DNA of 64,000 nucleotides from Pseudomonas neuropathica (GTDB lineage: Bacteria > Pseudomonadota > Gammaproteobacteria > Pseudomonadales > Pseudomonadaceae): contig NZ_JACOPX010000008.1 of the NCBI RefSeq assembly GCF_015461835.1, positions 186,001 to 250,000 on the forward strand. The letters run 5' to 3'. Under the pieces are notes generated by a model that was given only the letters and a program-made list of their open reading frames with translations, ran no database searches and was not told the origin of the DNA. The translations under genes and the position numbers were made by a program. Positions 27,638 through 36,550 of the stretch are shown in pieces (within the stretch, counting starts at the first letter, position 1; every line of letters starts with the position of its first letter).

Positions 27638-27925
27638 GAAAAAAAGCGTCCTGACTCGGCCCAGCGCCCTTGAAAAGGGCTGAATTTGCGTCTTTTCAGA
27701 CGTTTTATGCAGGTTTTACAGGTTTTTTTATCGTCTTTACGTTCCGCTAAAAGCCTTGTAAACCGGGGCTTTCAGCCGATAAAGGCAGTAAAGAAAACAC
27801 GACTGATTGGCAAACAGCACGTCCGGGGGGCTACCAAAGCGAACATTTCGACTATGATACCCGGGTGTGCCCAGTTGGCCTGAGCAGCACAGTACTGAAA
27901 AATATATGTTTCTTGGAGATACACC
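27638..27925 (+). other. Gene-free leader region of the cold-shock gene
   Basis: About 290 bases without a convincing gene. It contains a T-rich stretch, a TATGAT -10-like hexamer at 27853-27858 without a good -35, and a TTGGAG ribosome-binding site for the cold-shock gene. Structured 5' leaders are usual for csp genes. Confidence 0.45.
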
Positions 27926-28138
27926 ATGTCTAATCGCCAAACCGGCACCGTTAAGTGGTTCAACGATGAAAAAGGCTTCGGCTTCATCACTCCTCAAGGT
28001 GGCGGTGACGACCTGTTCGTACACTTCAAAGCTATCGAATCCGACGGTTTCAAAAGCCTGAAAGAAGGCCAGACCGTCTCCTTCGTGGCTGAGAAAGGCC
28101 AAAAGGGTATGCAAGCTGCACAGGTTCGCCCAGAGTAA
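27926..28138 (+). CDS. Cold-shock-domain protein (CspA family)
   Basis: 70 residues. The single-stranded nucleic-acid-binding cold-shock domain carries both RNP motifs, KGFGFI and DLFVHF, and opens with [18 protein letters not shown]. It probably acts as an RNA chaperone. CspA, CspD and CapB paralogues cannot be told apart from one member. A strong terminator follows. Confidence 0.96.
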   Translation: MSNRQTGTVKWFNDEKGFGFITPQGGGDDLFVHFKAIESDGFKSLKEGQTVSFVAEKGQKGMQAAQVRPE

Positions 28139-28152
28139 TTTCTGCGCGCACT

Positions 28153-28186
28153 AAAAAAACCCCGTCCAAGTGACGGGGTTTTTTAT
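28153..28186. terminator. Terminator after the cold-shock gene
   Basis: AAAAAACCCCGTC / GACGGGGTTTTTT is a long perfect stem around CAAGT. It works in either direction and also serves the convergent I78-like gene. Confidence 0.92.
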
Positions 28187-28210
28187 GCCTGCAACAAAAG
28201 TGGCGCGTGA

Positions 28211-28528
28211 TCAGCCGCAGTTGACGCGAGTGATCACCAGATTGTTGTCGGTGTTCAGGTTCAAGCGATCGGAGCGGTACTCGAGCGTGATCATGTCGTT
28301 CGGCTTGAGGAAGCGGGCATTTTGCGCCCCGGCTTTGCTGCGCGCCTGCTCCAGAAGCTCTGGCGAAGCTTTCTTGCCAATGGCGAATTCCGCCGCCGAT
28401 GCTTCACAGCGGCTGTGACCGGCTTCGGTTGCCGCAGATTCCTTTGCCGACTCGCTGGAGGTCGTGCTGCAACCGGCCAGCATGGCAGCGGCCATAAGTG
28501 CACCCAGTGTCGCGAACTTCAAAGGCAT
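28211..28528 (-). CDS. Lipoprotein with peptidase-inhibitor I78-like domain
   Basis: 105 residues. A lipobox (MLAGC) at residues 16-20 ends a lipoprotein signal peptide. The C-terminal 65 residues follow the I78 inhibitor pattern: ARSKAGAQNARFLKPNDMITLEYR then DRLNLNTDNNLVITRVNCG, with two Cys. The family is related to potato-inhibitor-like serine-protease inhibitors. It is likely outer-membrane anchored, facing the periplasm. Inhibition has not been shown for this member. Confidence 0.8.
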   Translation of the reverse strand: MPLKFATLGALMAAAMLAGCSTTSSESAKESAATEAGHSRCEASAAEFAIGKKASPELLEQARSKAGAQNARFLKPNDMITLEYRSDRLNLNTDNNLVITRVNCG

Positions 28529-28703
28529 GAAGCCTCCTTGTTTTCAAAATGGTTAAGCTGAGATCGTGCGACCGCCATTCAAGCGATTGGTTTCACAGCC
28601 AAGGCCATCACCATCACCCTGCCCCACGATCGGAAAAACGCCGAGTGTGCCTGAGGGGCATGCGTCACTTCATCAATCAATCGTGACTGAATATTAACGG
28701 CGC

Positions 28704-29009
28704 TCAATAGACGTCGATGTAGTCATACGGCGGGTTCGGCCAGTTGTCCTTCAGCGCATTGAAAATCTGCATGACCCATACCTCGTCACTGGCCGCGACA
28801 TTGCCCACGTAGCCCGAGCCCTTGGCCCAGGTTTCCAGGCGAAACAGCAAGCCGTCGATATCCTGTCCACCGGTAACGCCGGAGGAAATGTAAGCGATAC
28901 CGCCCTTGGTCACGCGCAGCTGCGTGTGTTCGTCATCACTGGCCGAGGCGAGCAACTGGCGCACCGCGTCGAGCGTGAGGCCGTCAGGGGTGTTCAAATC
29001 GATCTGCAC
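28704..29009 (-). CDS. Conserved small protein, unknown function
   Basis: 101 residues from a GTG at 29009, chosen because AAGGA stands 7 bases upstream. The open frame extends to 29093 but without a site. The sequence begins VQIDLNTPDGLTLDAVRQLLAS and ends NWPNPPYDYIDVY; it is acidic and appears globular, with no signal peptide. No family recognised. It is divergent from the next small gene at 130 bases. Confidence 0.6.
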   Translation of the reverse strand: MQIDLNTPDGLTLDAVRQLLASASDDEHTQLRVTKGGIAYISSGVTGGQDIDGLLFRLETWAKGSGYVGNVAASDEVWVMQIFNALKDNWPNPPYDYIDVY

Positions 29010-29139
29010 AGCACAATCCTTGGAAGCCTTAAAAGACCAAGTGTCGCATAGCGCTCCGCTCATGCCTAAGTCGCAGTGCCAAATGCCCGTCAAAATGGTT
29101 AACTCAAACCCAAGATCTTCCGACTATTCGAGCGCTCTC

Positions 29140-29352
29140 ATGACCACGATCAGCATCGACGCCGCCATTAATGCCAAATGGGCAGACGGACACAGCTCTT
29201 ACAGCCCGGGAACCACCGAGGAGCTTGCGCTGATTGGTATCGATTTATTGGTCAAAGAGTTGGGCACAGAAGCGGCCAAGCAATTCATCAAGCAGATTTT
29301 CGAGCGCTACCCGACCGAACAGGTCGAACACGAACACGCAGAGAAAGGGTAA
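29140..29352 (+). CDS. Small acidic protein, unknown function
   Basis: 70 residues from the ATG at 29140. The frame is open upstream to 28906, but that part is antisense to the divergent gene and looks like a shadow. The visible sequence has a helical core (TEELALIGIDLLVKELGTEAAKQFIKQIFERYP) and a charged His/Glu tail. No family recognised. Confidence 0.55.
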   Translation: MTTISIDAAINAKWADGHSSYSPGTTEELALIGIDLLVKELGTEAAKQFIKQIFERYPTEQVEHEHAEKG

Positions 29353-29376
29353 ACCCGCAGGCTGGCACCTGCGGGC
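29351..29376 (-). terminator. Hairpin terminating the rbs operon
   Basis: On the minus strand CCCGCAGG-TGCCAG-CCTGCGGG is a perfect 8-bp stem followed by TTTACC. It lies 8 bases after the nucleoside hydrolase stop. The T-run is short, so termination may be partial. Confidence 0.65.
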
Positions 29377-29383
29377 GAGTGGC

Positions 29384-30412
29384 TTACTTCAGACGTTTCA
29401 GGCGTTCGGTGAGCAAGTCAAAGAAGCCTTGCGCGTCGCCATTTTCCACCCAGAAGGCGTTTTTCGGCGCCTTCAGGCCGTCGTACCAATCGACGATGGT
29501 CTGACCGAAAGTCGGCCCTTCACGGCTATCCACCACGACATTCACCGAGCGACCGGTGAACAGTTCCGGCTTGAGCAGATACGCCACAACGGTGGCGTCA
29601 TGCACCGGGCCACCCGGAATACCGTAGTGCTCCATATCGCCTTTGATGTACTCGTTGAGAATGTCGCCGACAATTTTGCTCGCGTTGTTGTTCAGCGCAG
29701 CGATCTGTTTCAGGCGCGCATCACTGGTGAGAATCTTGTGGGTCACGTCCAGCGGCAGGTAGGTCAGTTTGACGCCGCTTTTCAGGACCACTTCAGCCGC
29801 TTGCGGATCAGCGAACAGGTTGAATTCCGCCACCGGGGTGATGTTCCCACCGTTGAAGTGCGCCCCACCCATGATCACCACTTCCTTGATGCCCTGAACA
29901 ATTTCAGGCTCCTGGATCAGCGCCAGCGCCAGGTTGGTCTGCGGACCGAGCATGGCGATCGTGATGCTGTGCGGCTTGGCTTTTTTCAGGGTATCGATCA
30001 GGTAATTGACCGCACTGCCTTCAGCCAGCCCCTTTTTCGGTTCGTGCACGGTGACACCCGACAGGCCTTCCTTGCCATGGATGTTCTCGGCATAGATCGG
30101 TGTGCGCATCAGCGGCTTCGGCGCGCCAGCATAAACCGGTACGTCCTCGCGCCCTGCCCACTCGCGCGCCAGTCGTGCGTTACGCGAAGTCTTGTCGAGG
30201 CGCACGTTGCCGGCCACGGTGGTCAGCGCGCGAATGTTCAGTTCGTCCGGCGAGGCCAGGGCGAACAGCAAGGCAACCACATCATCCGCACCCGGGTCGG
30301 TGTCGATGATCAGGTCGATTTTCTCCGCCGCCTGGGCGCCGGTGGCAGTTATGACGGACAAAAGCAGCAGGCTCCGGATGAATTGATGCAGTTTCTGAGC
30401 ATAGCGTTGCAT
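29384..30412 (-). CDS. Exported nucleoside hydrolase
   Basis: 342 residues. A signal peptide (FIRSLLLLSVITATGAQAA) precedes an inosine-uridine-type hydrolase. It has the Ca-binding motif IIDTDPGADDVVAL, then TTVAGNVRLDKTSRNARLA, IMGGAHFNGG and the late HDATVVAYLL. It cleaves the N-glycosidic bond of ribonucleosides to give base and ribose, here probably in the periplasm. It is the last gene of the rbs run, 31 bases after rbsD. The context suggests it supplies free ribose to RbsABC. Confidence 0.92.
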   Translation of the reverse strand: MQRYAQKLHQFIRSLLLLSVITATGAQAAEKIDLIIDTDPGADDVVALLFALASPDELNIRALTTVAGNVRLDKTSRNARLAREWAGREDVPVYAGAPKPLMRTPIYAENIHGKEGLSGVTVHEPKKGLAEGSAVNYLIDTLKKAKPHSITIAMLGPQTNLALALIQEPEIVQGIKEVVIMGGAHFNGGNITPVAEFNLFADPQAAEVVLKSGVKLTYLPLDVTHKILTSDARLKQIAALNNNASKIVGDILNEYIKGDMEHYGIPGGPVHDATVVAYLLKPELFTGRSVNVVVDSREGPTFGQTIVDWYDGLKAPKNAFWVENGDAQGFFDLLTERLKRLK

Positions 30413-30443
30413 GGCGCATTCCTTGTGCTTGTGAAATCAAAAG

Positions 30444-30848
30444 TTAAAAGGTGACTCCAGCGACCAGCACGATGTTGCAGTACGGCTGGCATTCCCCTGT
30501 ACGAACAATCGCCCGAGCCTGTCGGCTGAGAACCTTGAATTGCTCGTGACTGAGCAGATCACGACGGCCCAGAGCGCCCCCTTCACTCAACTGCTCCAGG
30601 GTATTCAGCGCGGTCGGTTGCTTGTCGAAGATTTCTTTGGCCAGTGCATGGCTTTCCACCTGCATCTCGCTGAGCACGACCTTCAGGGTGCTGACGAAAT
30701 CCGGGATGCCGTGAGTCAGCGCCAGATCAATCAGCTCGACACCCGGCGGCACTGGCAGCCCGGCATCACCAATGACCACCATGTCGCCATGGCCCAGGGA
30801 CGCGATCAGCCGCGACAATGCGACGTTGAGCAGAGGAGTCTTTTTCAT
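30444..30848 (-). CDS. rbsD: D-ribose pyranase
   Basis: 134 residues. RbsD interconverts the pyranose and furanose forms of ribose so that RbsK can use it. Family marks: [22 protein letters not shown] with the active-site His, and the C-terminal [17 protein letters not shown]. It overlaps rbsK by 4 bases (ATGA). Confidence 0.95.
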   Translation of the reverse strand: MKKTPLLNVALSRLIASLGHGDMVVIGDAGLPVPPGVELIDLALTHGIPDFVSTLKVVLSEMQVESHALAKEIFDKQPTALNTLEQLSEGGALGRRDLLSHEQFKVLSRQARAIVRTGECQPYCNIVLVAGVTF

Positions 30849-31762
30849 GCGGGTTTAAAGGCCTGTACGTCGGATAGGGTTGGAATGGACGGCTGTGCGC
30901 CGGCGCGGGTTACCGATAACGCGGCGGCGATCTGCCCGAAACGAATCGCCTCGGCCTCGGACTTGCCATTGGCCAGCGCAGCGGCGAAACCACCCACGAA
31001 CGTGTCGCCTGCGGCCGTGGTGTCGACAGCCTTCACTCTTGGCGCCGGGAAATGCTCAAAGCTTTGGCCATTGGCGAACAGCGAGCCTTGCGCACCAAGG
31101 GTAATAATGACTTTGCCCGCCCCCATGGCGATCAACTGACTGGCTGCACTTTCTGCCGTTTCCTGCGAGTCCACCGGCAACCCGCTCAACACGGTCGCTT
31201 CGCTCTCATTGGGGATCAGGTAGTCGATCGCCGCAAACCAGTCCGCCGGCAGTGGACGACTGGCCGGTGCCGGATTGAGGATGACAATTTTACCCAGCGC
31301 GCGCGCACGCTTGAGCGCATGCCCCACCGTGGCATCCGGAATTTCGAGCTGGCAGATAATCACCTCTGCGGCTTGCAGCACCGCATCAAACCGGTCGATC
31401 ACTGCGGGCGTCATGGCGCCATTGGCGCCGGCGACGATGACAATGGCATTCTGACTGTTGTCATCGACCACGATCAACGCCACGCCACTGGAGTCATCGA
31501 CGGTGCTCACTGCCTGGCAATCGATCTGTTCGGCTAACAAGGCGTTGCGTAGTTGCACGCCATAATCGTCGCTGCCAACACAGCCAACCATCGCCACCTG
31601 CGCGCCCAAACGCGCTGCGGCCACCGCCTGATTGGCGCCCTTGCCGCCGGAAACCGTGGCAAACGAATGACCGATCAACGTTTCGCCGCCGACCGGCAGC
31701 CGTGGCGCCCGGGTCACCAGATCCATGTTCAGGCTGCCTATTACCACTACATTTGCTGGCAT
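30845..31762 (-). CDS. rbsK: Ribokinase
   Basis: 305 residues, PfkB family. It phosphorylates ribose to ribose-5-phosphate. Visible are the N-terminal [35 protein letters not shown], and the catalytic region [18 protein letters not shown]. It lies between rbsR and rbsD. Confidence 0.96.
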   Translation of the reverse strand: MPANVVVIGSLNMDLVTRAPRLPVGGETLIGHSFATVSGGKGANQAVAAARLGAQVAMVGCVGSDDYGVQLRNALLAEQIDCQAVSTVDDSSGVALIVVDDNSQNAIVIVAGANGAMTPAVIDRFDAVLQAAEVIICQLEIPDATVGHALKRARALGKIVILNPAPASRPLPADWFAAIDYLIPNESEATVLSGLPVDSQETAESAASQLIAMGAGKVIITLGAQGSLFANGQSFEHFPAPRVKAVDTTAAGDTFVGGFAAALANGKSEAEAIRFGQIAAALSVTRAGAQPSIPTLSDVQAFKPA

Positions 31763-31786
31763 ACATCATTACTCGTCAATTCGGTT

Positions 31787-32806
31787 TCAGCGGTATTCGG
31801 TGAACACGCCGGACAACGGTGCAGTGGATTCGCGCAAGACAATACTCGGGGTCACGATCCGTTGATCAGTGCCCAGGCTCGGCGTGGCAATCCTGCGCAG
31901 CAGCACTTCGGCCGCCATCTCGCCCAGTTGCAGGATTGATTGCCCCACCGTGGTGAGTGCCGGGTAGACGTAACGACTCATCTGGATATCGTCGAAACCA
32001 ATCACCGACAGCTCGCTCGGCACTCGCACATTGCGCTCCGCCGCCGCTCGCAGCACACCAATGCCGATCATGTCGTTACCGGCAAAGATTGCGCTCGGCG
32101 GATTGCGCTCGAGCAGAATCGCCGCTGCGTTGTACCCGCCAGTACTGGTGAAATCGCTTTCCAGCATGCGCTCCTGACGGACGTCAACGCCCGCCTCTTT
32201 CAGCGCTCGGCAATAACCGGCCAGACGCATTTGCGCAACACTGGTGCTGGCCGGGCCGCCGATGGTGGCGATGTCGCGGTGCCCCAACTCAAGCAAGTGC
32301 CGGGTCGCGAGGTAAGCGCCGTATTCGTGGTCGATACGCACCAGATCGGCATCGACGCCATCCAGACCTCGGTCGACGATGACCATCGGCGTTTTCACCC
32401 CGGCCAACCCCTGCGCCAGCCCGCTGTCACCGCCAGCAGAAGCAACGATCAAACCGTCGATGCGTTTCTCCAGCAACACGCGCAAATAGCTGCGCTGCTT
32501 GTCGGGATTGTCGTCGGAGTTGCAAAGGATCACGCAATAGCCGTTACGCTCGCAATAATCCTCGATGCCCCGCGCCAACTCGGCGAAGTACGGGTTGAGA
32601 CTGTTGGGCACCAGCAGGCCGATGGTTGCAGTGGTCTTGGCTTTGAGCGAGCGCGCCACCGCACTCGGCACATAGTCGAGGCTCTTGATCGCAGCCTCGA
32701 CTTTCAACCGCACCTCCCGACTCACCGGCCGGGTGTTGTTCACCACATGCGACACCGTCGTGTAGGAAATCCCCGCGAGGGCTGCCACGTCCTTGATCGT
32801 TGCCAT
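31787..32806 (-). CDS. rbsR: Ribose operon repressor, LacI family
   Basis: 339 residues. The LacI helix-turn-helix MATIKDVAALAGISYTTVSHVVNN is followed by the hinge SLKAKTTATIGLLVPNSLNPYF and a ribose-binding-protein-like sensor. It probably represses the operon by binding the palindrome at 36445-36458 and releases with ribose or a derivative. It starts 3 bases after the rbsC stop. Confidence 0.94.
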   Translation of the reverse strand: MATIKDVAALAGISYTTVSHVVNNTRPVSREVRLKVEAAIKSLDYVPSAVARSLKAKTTATIGLLVPNSLNPYFAELARGIEDYCERNGYCVILCNSDDNPDKQRSYLRVLLEKRIDGLIVASAGGDSGLAQGLAGVKTPMVIVDRGLDGVDADLVRIDHEYGAYLATRHLLELGHRDIATIGGPASTSVAQMRLAGYCRALKEAGVDVRQERMLESDFTSTGGYNAAAILLERNPPSAIFAGNDMIGIGVLRAAAERNVRVPSELSVIGFDDIQMSRYVYPALTTVGQSILQLGEMAAEVLLRRIATPSLGTDQRIVTPSIVLRESTAPLSGVFTEYR

Positions 32807-32809
32807 GTC

Positions 32810-33787
32810 TTAGCCCCGGCGACTGGCGCGCTGACTGCGATAAGTGTCGAGCACCACCGCGATCACGATGACGGCGCCGGTGATGATTCGTTTGGTCGGT
32901 TCAGTCGCACCGATCTGCGCCAGACCTGCCGCCAGGACCGAAATGATCAACACGCCAAAGAATGTGCTGATCACCGAACCACGCCCGCCCATCAGGCTGG
33001 TACCGCCGATAACCACAGCTGCGATTACCTGCAACTCCAGACCGGAACCGGCATTCGGGTCAGCGGCTTCCAGACGGGAAATCTGAAACAGCGCAGCGAT
33101 ACCGGCCAGCAGCCCCATCAGGCTGAAGACCAGAATCTTGTAGGGTTTCGGATTGATCCCCGCGAGGCGCACCGCCTCTTCGTTGGTGCCAATGCCAATC
33201 AGGTAGCGACCGAATACGGTACGGGTCAACACGGCCTGAGCGATGATAATCACCAGCAAGGCAATGATAAACGATGGCGAGATGCCGAACGCGATCGGGT
33301 TCGACAGCCAGGCAAACGAATCACCGATGTACGCGGTGCGCGATCCCGTCATCTGATAAGCCAGACCCCGAGCCATTTCCAGCACGCCCAAGGAGACGAT
33401 GAACGATGGAATCCGCCATGCCACTGTGATCGAACCGGTGACCGTACCGGCCAGTGCTGCCACTGCCATGCCGAGCAACGCCGACGGCAATACGCTCCAG
33501 CCCCAACCGAGAATGGCGACGCTGACCGTTGAAGCGGCAAGCGCCAGCACCGACCCCACCGAGAGGTCGATGCCGCCGATGATCAACACGAAGGTCATGC
33601 CGACCGCCAGCACCATCAGATCAGGGATCTGGTTGGCCAGCGTACTGAAGGTGTTATAGGACAGAAAGTGGCTGCTCAAGACCGAGAACAGCGCAATCAT
33701 CGCCAGCAAGGCGCCGGCCAGGCCCAGATAAGTGCCCAGACCGTAGAAGTTGCCACTACGTTTGCCGGCAGGAGATGCAGTTTTCAT
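32810..33787 (-). CDS. rbsC: Ribose ABC transporter permease
   Basis: 325 residues and about 8-10 hydrophobic segments. The conserved motif LIIGGIDLSVGSVLALAAST and the late GGTSLMGGRGSVISTFFGVL are typical of sugar permeases of the RbsC/XylH type. Inner membrane. It overlaps rbsA by 4 bases. Confidence 0.95.
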   Translation of the reverse strand: MKTASPAGKRSGNFYGLGTYLGLAGALLAMIALFSVLSSHFLSYNTFSTLANQIPDLMVLAVGMTFVLIIGGIDLSVGSVLALAASTVSVAILGWGWSVLPSALLGMAVAALAGTVTGSITVAWRIPSFIVSLGVLEMARGLAYQMTGSRTAYIGDSFAWLSNPIAFGISPSFIIALLVIIIAQAVLTRTVFGRYLIGIGTNEEAVRLAGINPKPYKILVFSLMGLLAGIAALFQISRLEAADPNAGSGLELQVIAAVVIGGTSLMGGRGSVISTFFGVLIISVLAAGLAQIGATEPTKRIITGAVIVIAVVLDTYRSQRASRRG

Positions 33788-35337
33788 GGGAGATCCCTAG
33801 GCGCCGCTTCATTGAGCAACGCATCACGTTTTTGGTAGCCGGCGAACGCGGCGGCAAGCAAGTCATCCTGGGTCCAGCTGTCGCGCTCGAAGGTGTCGAT
33901 CAACCGGCCGACCGACAACACACCGATGCGGTCACAGATCAGCATCAACTCACGCAGATCACTGGACACCACCACCAGCGCTTTGCCCTGGCGCGTCAGT
34001 TCGCCGAGCAAGGCATAAATGTCGAACTTCGCGCCGACGTCGATGCCACGGGTCGGCTCGTCGAACAGCAGCACCGAACAGTCGCGCTCCAGCCAGCGGC
34101 CGATCACGACCTTCTGCTGGTTGCCACCGGACAGCTCGGAGACCAATTGTGTCGGACTCGAACTGCGGATGCGCATGGCGTCGATCTGACGCTGCGCCAA
34201 AGCGATCTCGTCGCCATTGTTGACGACACCGCCACTGGAGATTTCCGGCATGTTGCCCAGTGCGATGTTGGCGCTGATCGATTGACTCAGCAGCAGGCCT
34301 TCACCCTTGCGGTCTTCGGTAATCAATGCGATACCGTTGCGCACCGCATCGACCGGCGAGCGCACACTGACCACTTTGGCCGGGGAGCCGAGCGCGATGG
34401 TGCCGCTGTCGGCAACGTCCGCACCAAAAATCAGTCGCAGCAGTTCTGTGCGCCCTGCCCCGATCAATCCGGAAATCCCGAAGATCTCGCCGGCACGGAC
34501 TTCGAATGAAACATCGCGCACTTTGTCAGAGCGATTCAAACCCGTAACAGTCAGCGCCGGGGCGCCGATATTGCGCGGGCCCATGTCGATGTGTTCGCCC
34601 AGTTCACGACCGACCATCAGCGTAACCAGTTGCTCGCTGTTGTAATTGGCCATCGGCTCGACACAGACCAGATTGCCGTCGCGCAGCACGGCAATGCGCT
34701 GTGCGACACGGGCCAGCTCTTCGAGACGGTGGGAAATGTAAATGATCGAAACGCCGCGCGCCTGCAACCGGGTGATCTGCTCGAACAGCATTTCGACTTC
34801 ACGTGCGGTCAGCATCGCGGTCGGCTCATCGAGAATCAGCACATGGCAATCGCCAATGAGGTTACGGGCGATTTCAACCATCTGCTGATGCCCGATCCCC
34901 AGCTCGCCGACCAGCGTATCCGGATCAATCGCGTCGAGACCGACTTGCGCCATGGCTTCGATCGCCGCTTTGCGCAGTTGTTTGCGACTGATCCAGCCGC
35001 CGTTGCTTGGCAGGTTGTCGAGAAACAGGTTTTCCGCGACCGACAATGTCGGCAACAGATTGAGCTCTTGCATGACCATACGCACGCCGAGTTCTTCAGC
35101 CTGTGTACGACTGCCCGGACGGTAGTCCTTGCCGTGGAATTGCATCTGGCCGGTGGTCGGCGTGACCAGTCCGCCAATAATCTTCGACAGAGTACTTTTG
35201 CCGGCACCATTCTCGCCGGTCAGCGCCAGCACTTCACCGCGCATCAGCGTCAGATCGATGCCGGTGAGCACCGGTTGCGCATAGGTCTTACCGATACCGC
35301 TGACCGAGAGGACAGCGTTCGGGGCGGAAACTGACAT
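33784..35337 (-). CDS. rbsA: Ribose ABC transporter, double ATPase subunit
   Basis: 517 residues with two ABC domains. The first has Walker A GENGAGKST and Walker B VLILDEPTAML. The second has a degenerate Walker A (GLIGAGRTEL), LSGGNQQK and LLFDEPTRGIDVG. This is the standard RbsA/MglA layout. It powers ribose uptake with RbsB and RbsC. Confidence 0.96.
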   Translation of the reverse strand: MSVSAPNAVLSVSGIGKTYAQPVLTGIDLTLMRGEVLALTGENGAGKSTLSKIIGGLVTPTTGQMQFHGKDYRPGSRTQAEELGVRMVMQELNLLPTLSVAENLFLDNLPSNGGWISRKQLRKAAIEAMAQVGLDAIDPDTLVGELGIGHQQMVEIARNLIGDCHVLILDEPTAMLTAREVEMLFEQITRLQARGVSIIYISHRLEELARVAQRIAVLRDGNLVCVEPMANYNSEQLVTLMVGRELGEHIDMGPRNIGAPALTVTGLNRSDKVRDVSFEVRAGEIFGISGLIGAGRTELLRLIFGADVADSGTIALGSPAKVVSVRSPVDAVRNGIALITEDRKGEGLLLSQSISANIALGNMPEISSGGVVNNGDEIALAQRQIDAMRIRSSSPTQLVSELSGGNQQKVVIGRWLERDCSVLLFDEPTRGIDVGAKFDIYALLGELTRQGKALVVVSSDLRELMLICDRIGVLSVGRLIDTFERDSWTQDDLLAAAFAGYQKRDALLNEAAPRDLP

Positions 35338-35350
35338 AAAAACTCTCCAT

Positions 35351-35374
35351 GCGCTCGCCCGGACGGACGAGCGC
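35351..35374 (-). terminator. Intra-operon stem-loop after rbsB
   Basis: GCGCTCG-(10 bases)-CGAGCGC is a perfect 7-bp stem between the rbsB stop and the rbsA start, with no T-run. Such hairpins commonly stabilise the 5' message and give more binding protein than ATPase. Confidence 0.6.
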
Positions 35375-35393
35375 CGTTGTGTCGCCAGAAGAC

Positions 35394-36350
35394 TTACTTG
35401 GTGACCAGCTCGACCGGTGTTTCGATCACGCCGTTGGCGCCGCTGTCGACTTTCTCGCCCTTGATGATTTTCAGCGCGGTTTCGATGCCGAACACTGCCT
35501 GCTTCGCAGCGAACTGGTCAGCCGTGGCCAACACGCGGCCATCCTTCAACATTGGCTTGATGGCGTTGATGTTGTCGTAACCGACCACCTGAACCTGACC
35601 GGCCTTGCCAGCGGCACGTACTGCGGAAACGGCGCCGACGGCCATGCTGTCGTTACCGGCCAGCAGTGCTTTGACGTCCGGGTATTCGCTGAGGATCGAA
35701 GCGGCAACCTTGTTGCCCTTGTCGATCTCCCAGTCGCCGGATTGCAGGGAAACGATCTTGATCTGTGCAGCGTCCATCGCATCCTTGAAGCCAGCGGTAC
35801 GCTGCTGAGCGTTGGTCGTGGTGGACACGCCTTCAATGATGCCGACTTCGTCACCGGCCTTGAGCTGCTTGGCCAGGTACTCACCGACCAGACGCGCGCC
35901 TTTGCGATTGTCCGGGCCTACGAAGGGCACGCTGATGTTTTTGCTTTTGACGATGGCCGGATCGAGCTGATTGTCGATGTTGATCACGGTAATGCCGGCA
36001 TCGACGGCTTTCTTGATCACCGGCACCATGGCCTTGGAATCGGAAGGCGCGATCACCAGTGCATTGACCTTGGCCAGGATCATTTGCTCGACGATGCGGG
36101 TCTGGCCAGCAGTATCGGTTTCATCCTTGATCCCGTTGGAGATCAGGTCGAAATCGGCGGAGTGTTCTTTCTGATAGGCCTTGGCGCCATCTTCCATGGT
36201 CAGGAAGAATTCGTTGGCCAGAGACTTCATGACCAGCGCAACTTTGGGTTTTTCGGCGGATTCGGCGAATGCCGAGGAGACAGGTAGTGCGGCGGCTGTA
36301 GCAGCCAGCATAGCGACAGCAAGAAGACGTCCAGCGAATGGCAGCTTCAT
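35394..36350 (-). CDS. rbsB: Periplasmic ribose-binding protein
   Basis: 318 residues. The signal peptide ends in LPVSSAFAES. The mature protein is a type I periplasmic sugar-binding fold: VALVMKSLANEFFLTMEDGAK, DTAGQTRIVEQMI and LLAGNDSMAVGAVSA. It delivers ribose to RbsAC. It is the first gene of the operon, with the promoter and operator at 36445-36495. Confidence 0.94.
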   Translation of the reverse strand: MKLPFAGRLLAVAMLAATAAALPVSSAFAESAEKPKVALVMKSLANEFFLTMEDGAKAYQKEHSADFDLISNGIKDETDTAGQTRIVEQMILAKVNALVIAPSDSKAMVPVIKKAVDAGITVINIDNQLDPAIVKSKNISVPFVGPDNRKGARLVGEYLAKQLKAGDEVGIIEGVSTTTNAQQRTAGFKDAMDAAQIKIVSLQSGDWEIDKGNKVAASILSEYPDVKALLAGNDSMAVGAVSAVRAAGKAGQVQVVGYDNINAIKPMLKDGRVLATADQFAAKQAVFGIETALKIIKGEKVDSGANGVIETPVELVTK

Positions 36351-36444
36351 GGGTTCACTCCGATCTTATGATTATTGTGAGCAACGCTTGCGCTGGCGTA
36401 AGCTACTTGGCTTTCTGCAGGGCCATAGTGCCCCGAGAGCGCCG

Positions 36445-36458
36445 CGCAAACGTTTGCG
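36445..36458. promoter_or_regulatory. RbsR-type operator
   Basis: CGCAAACGTTTGCG is a perfect 14-bp palindrome with the central CG of LacI-family operators. It begins within a few bases downstream of the -10 box of the rbsB promoter, where a repressor would block initiation. A weaker related sequence, GCAACGCTTGC, lies about 60 bases nearer rbsB. Confidence 0.8.
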
Positions 36459-36466
36459 TAGACCGA

Positions 36467-36495
36467 ACTATGCGAATCCCGCCGACATTTGTCAA
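36467..36495 (-). promoter_or_regulatory. Sigma-70-type promoter of the rbs operon
   Basis: The minus strand shows TTGACA (36495-36490), a 17-base spacer and CATAGT (36472-36467). The -35 box is perfect and the -10 matches at 4 of 6 positions. The expected start lies next to the operator. Confidence 0.75.
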
Positions 36496-36550
36496 CAATC
36501 AGAAATCGGTATTGAATAAAGGACGAATGCGTTGCTTCGTCCCTCGATGC

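Noticed and set aside
31940..33532. A 530-codon open frame on the plus strand
   Set aside because: It runs antisense across rbsR and rbsC and has no family features.
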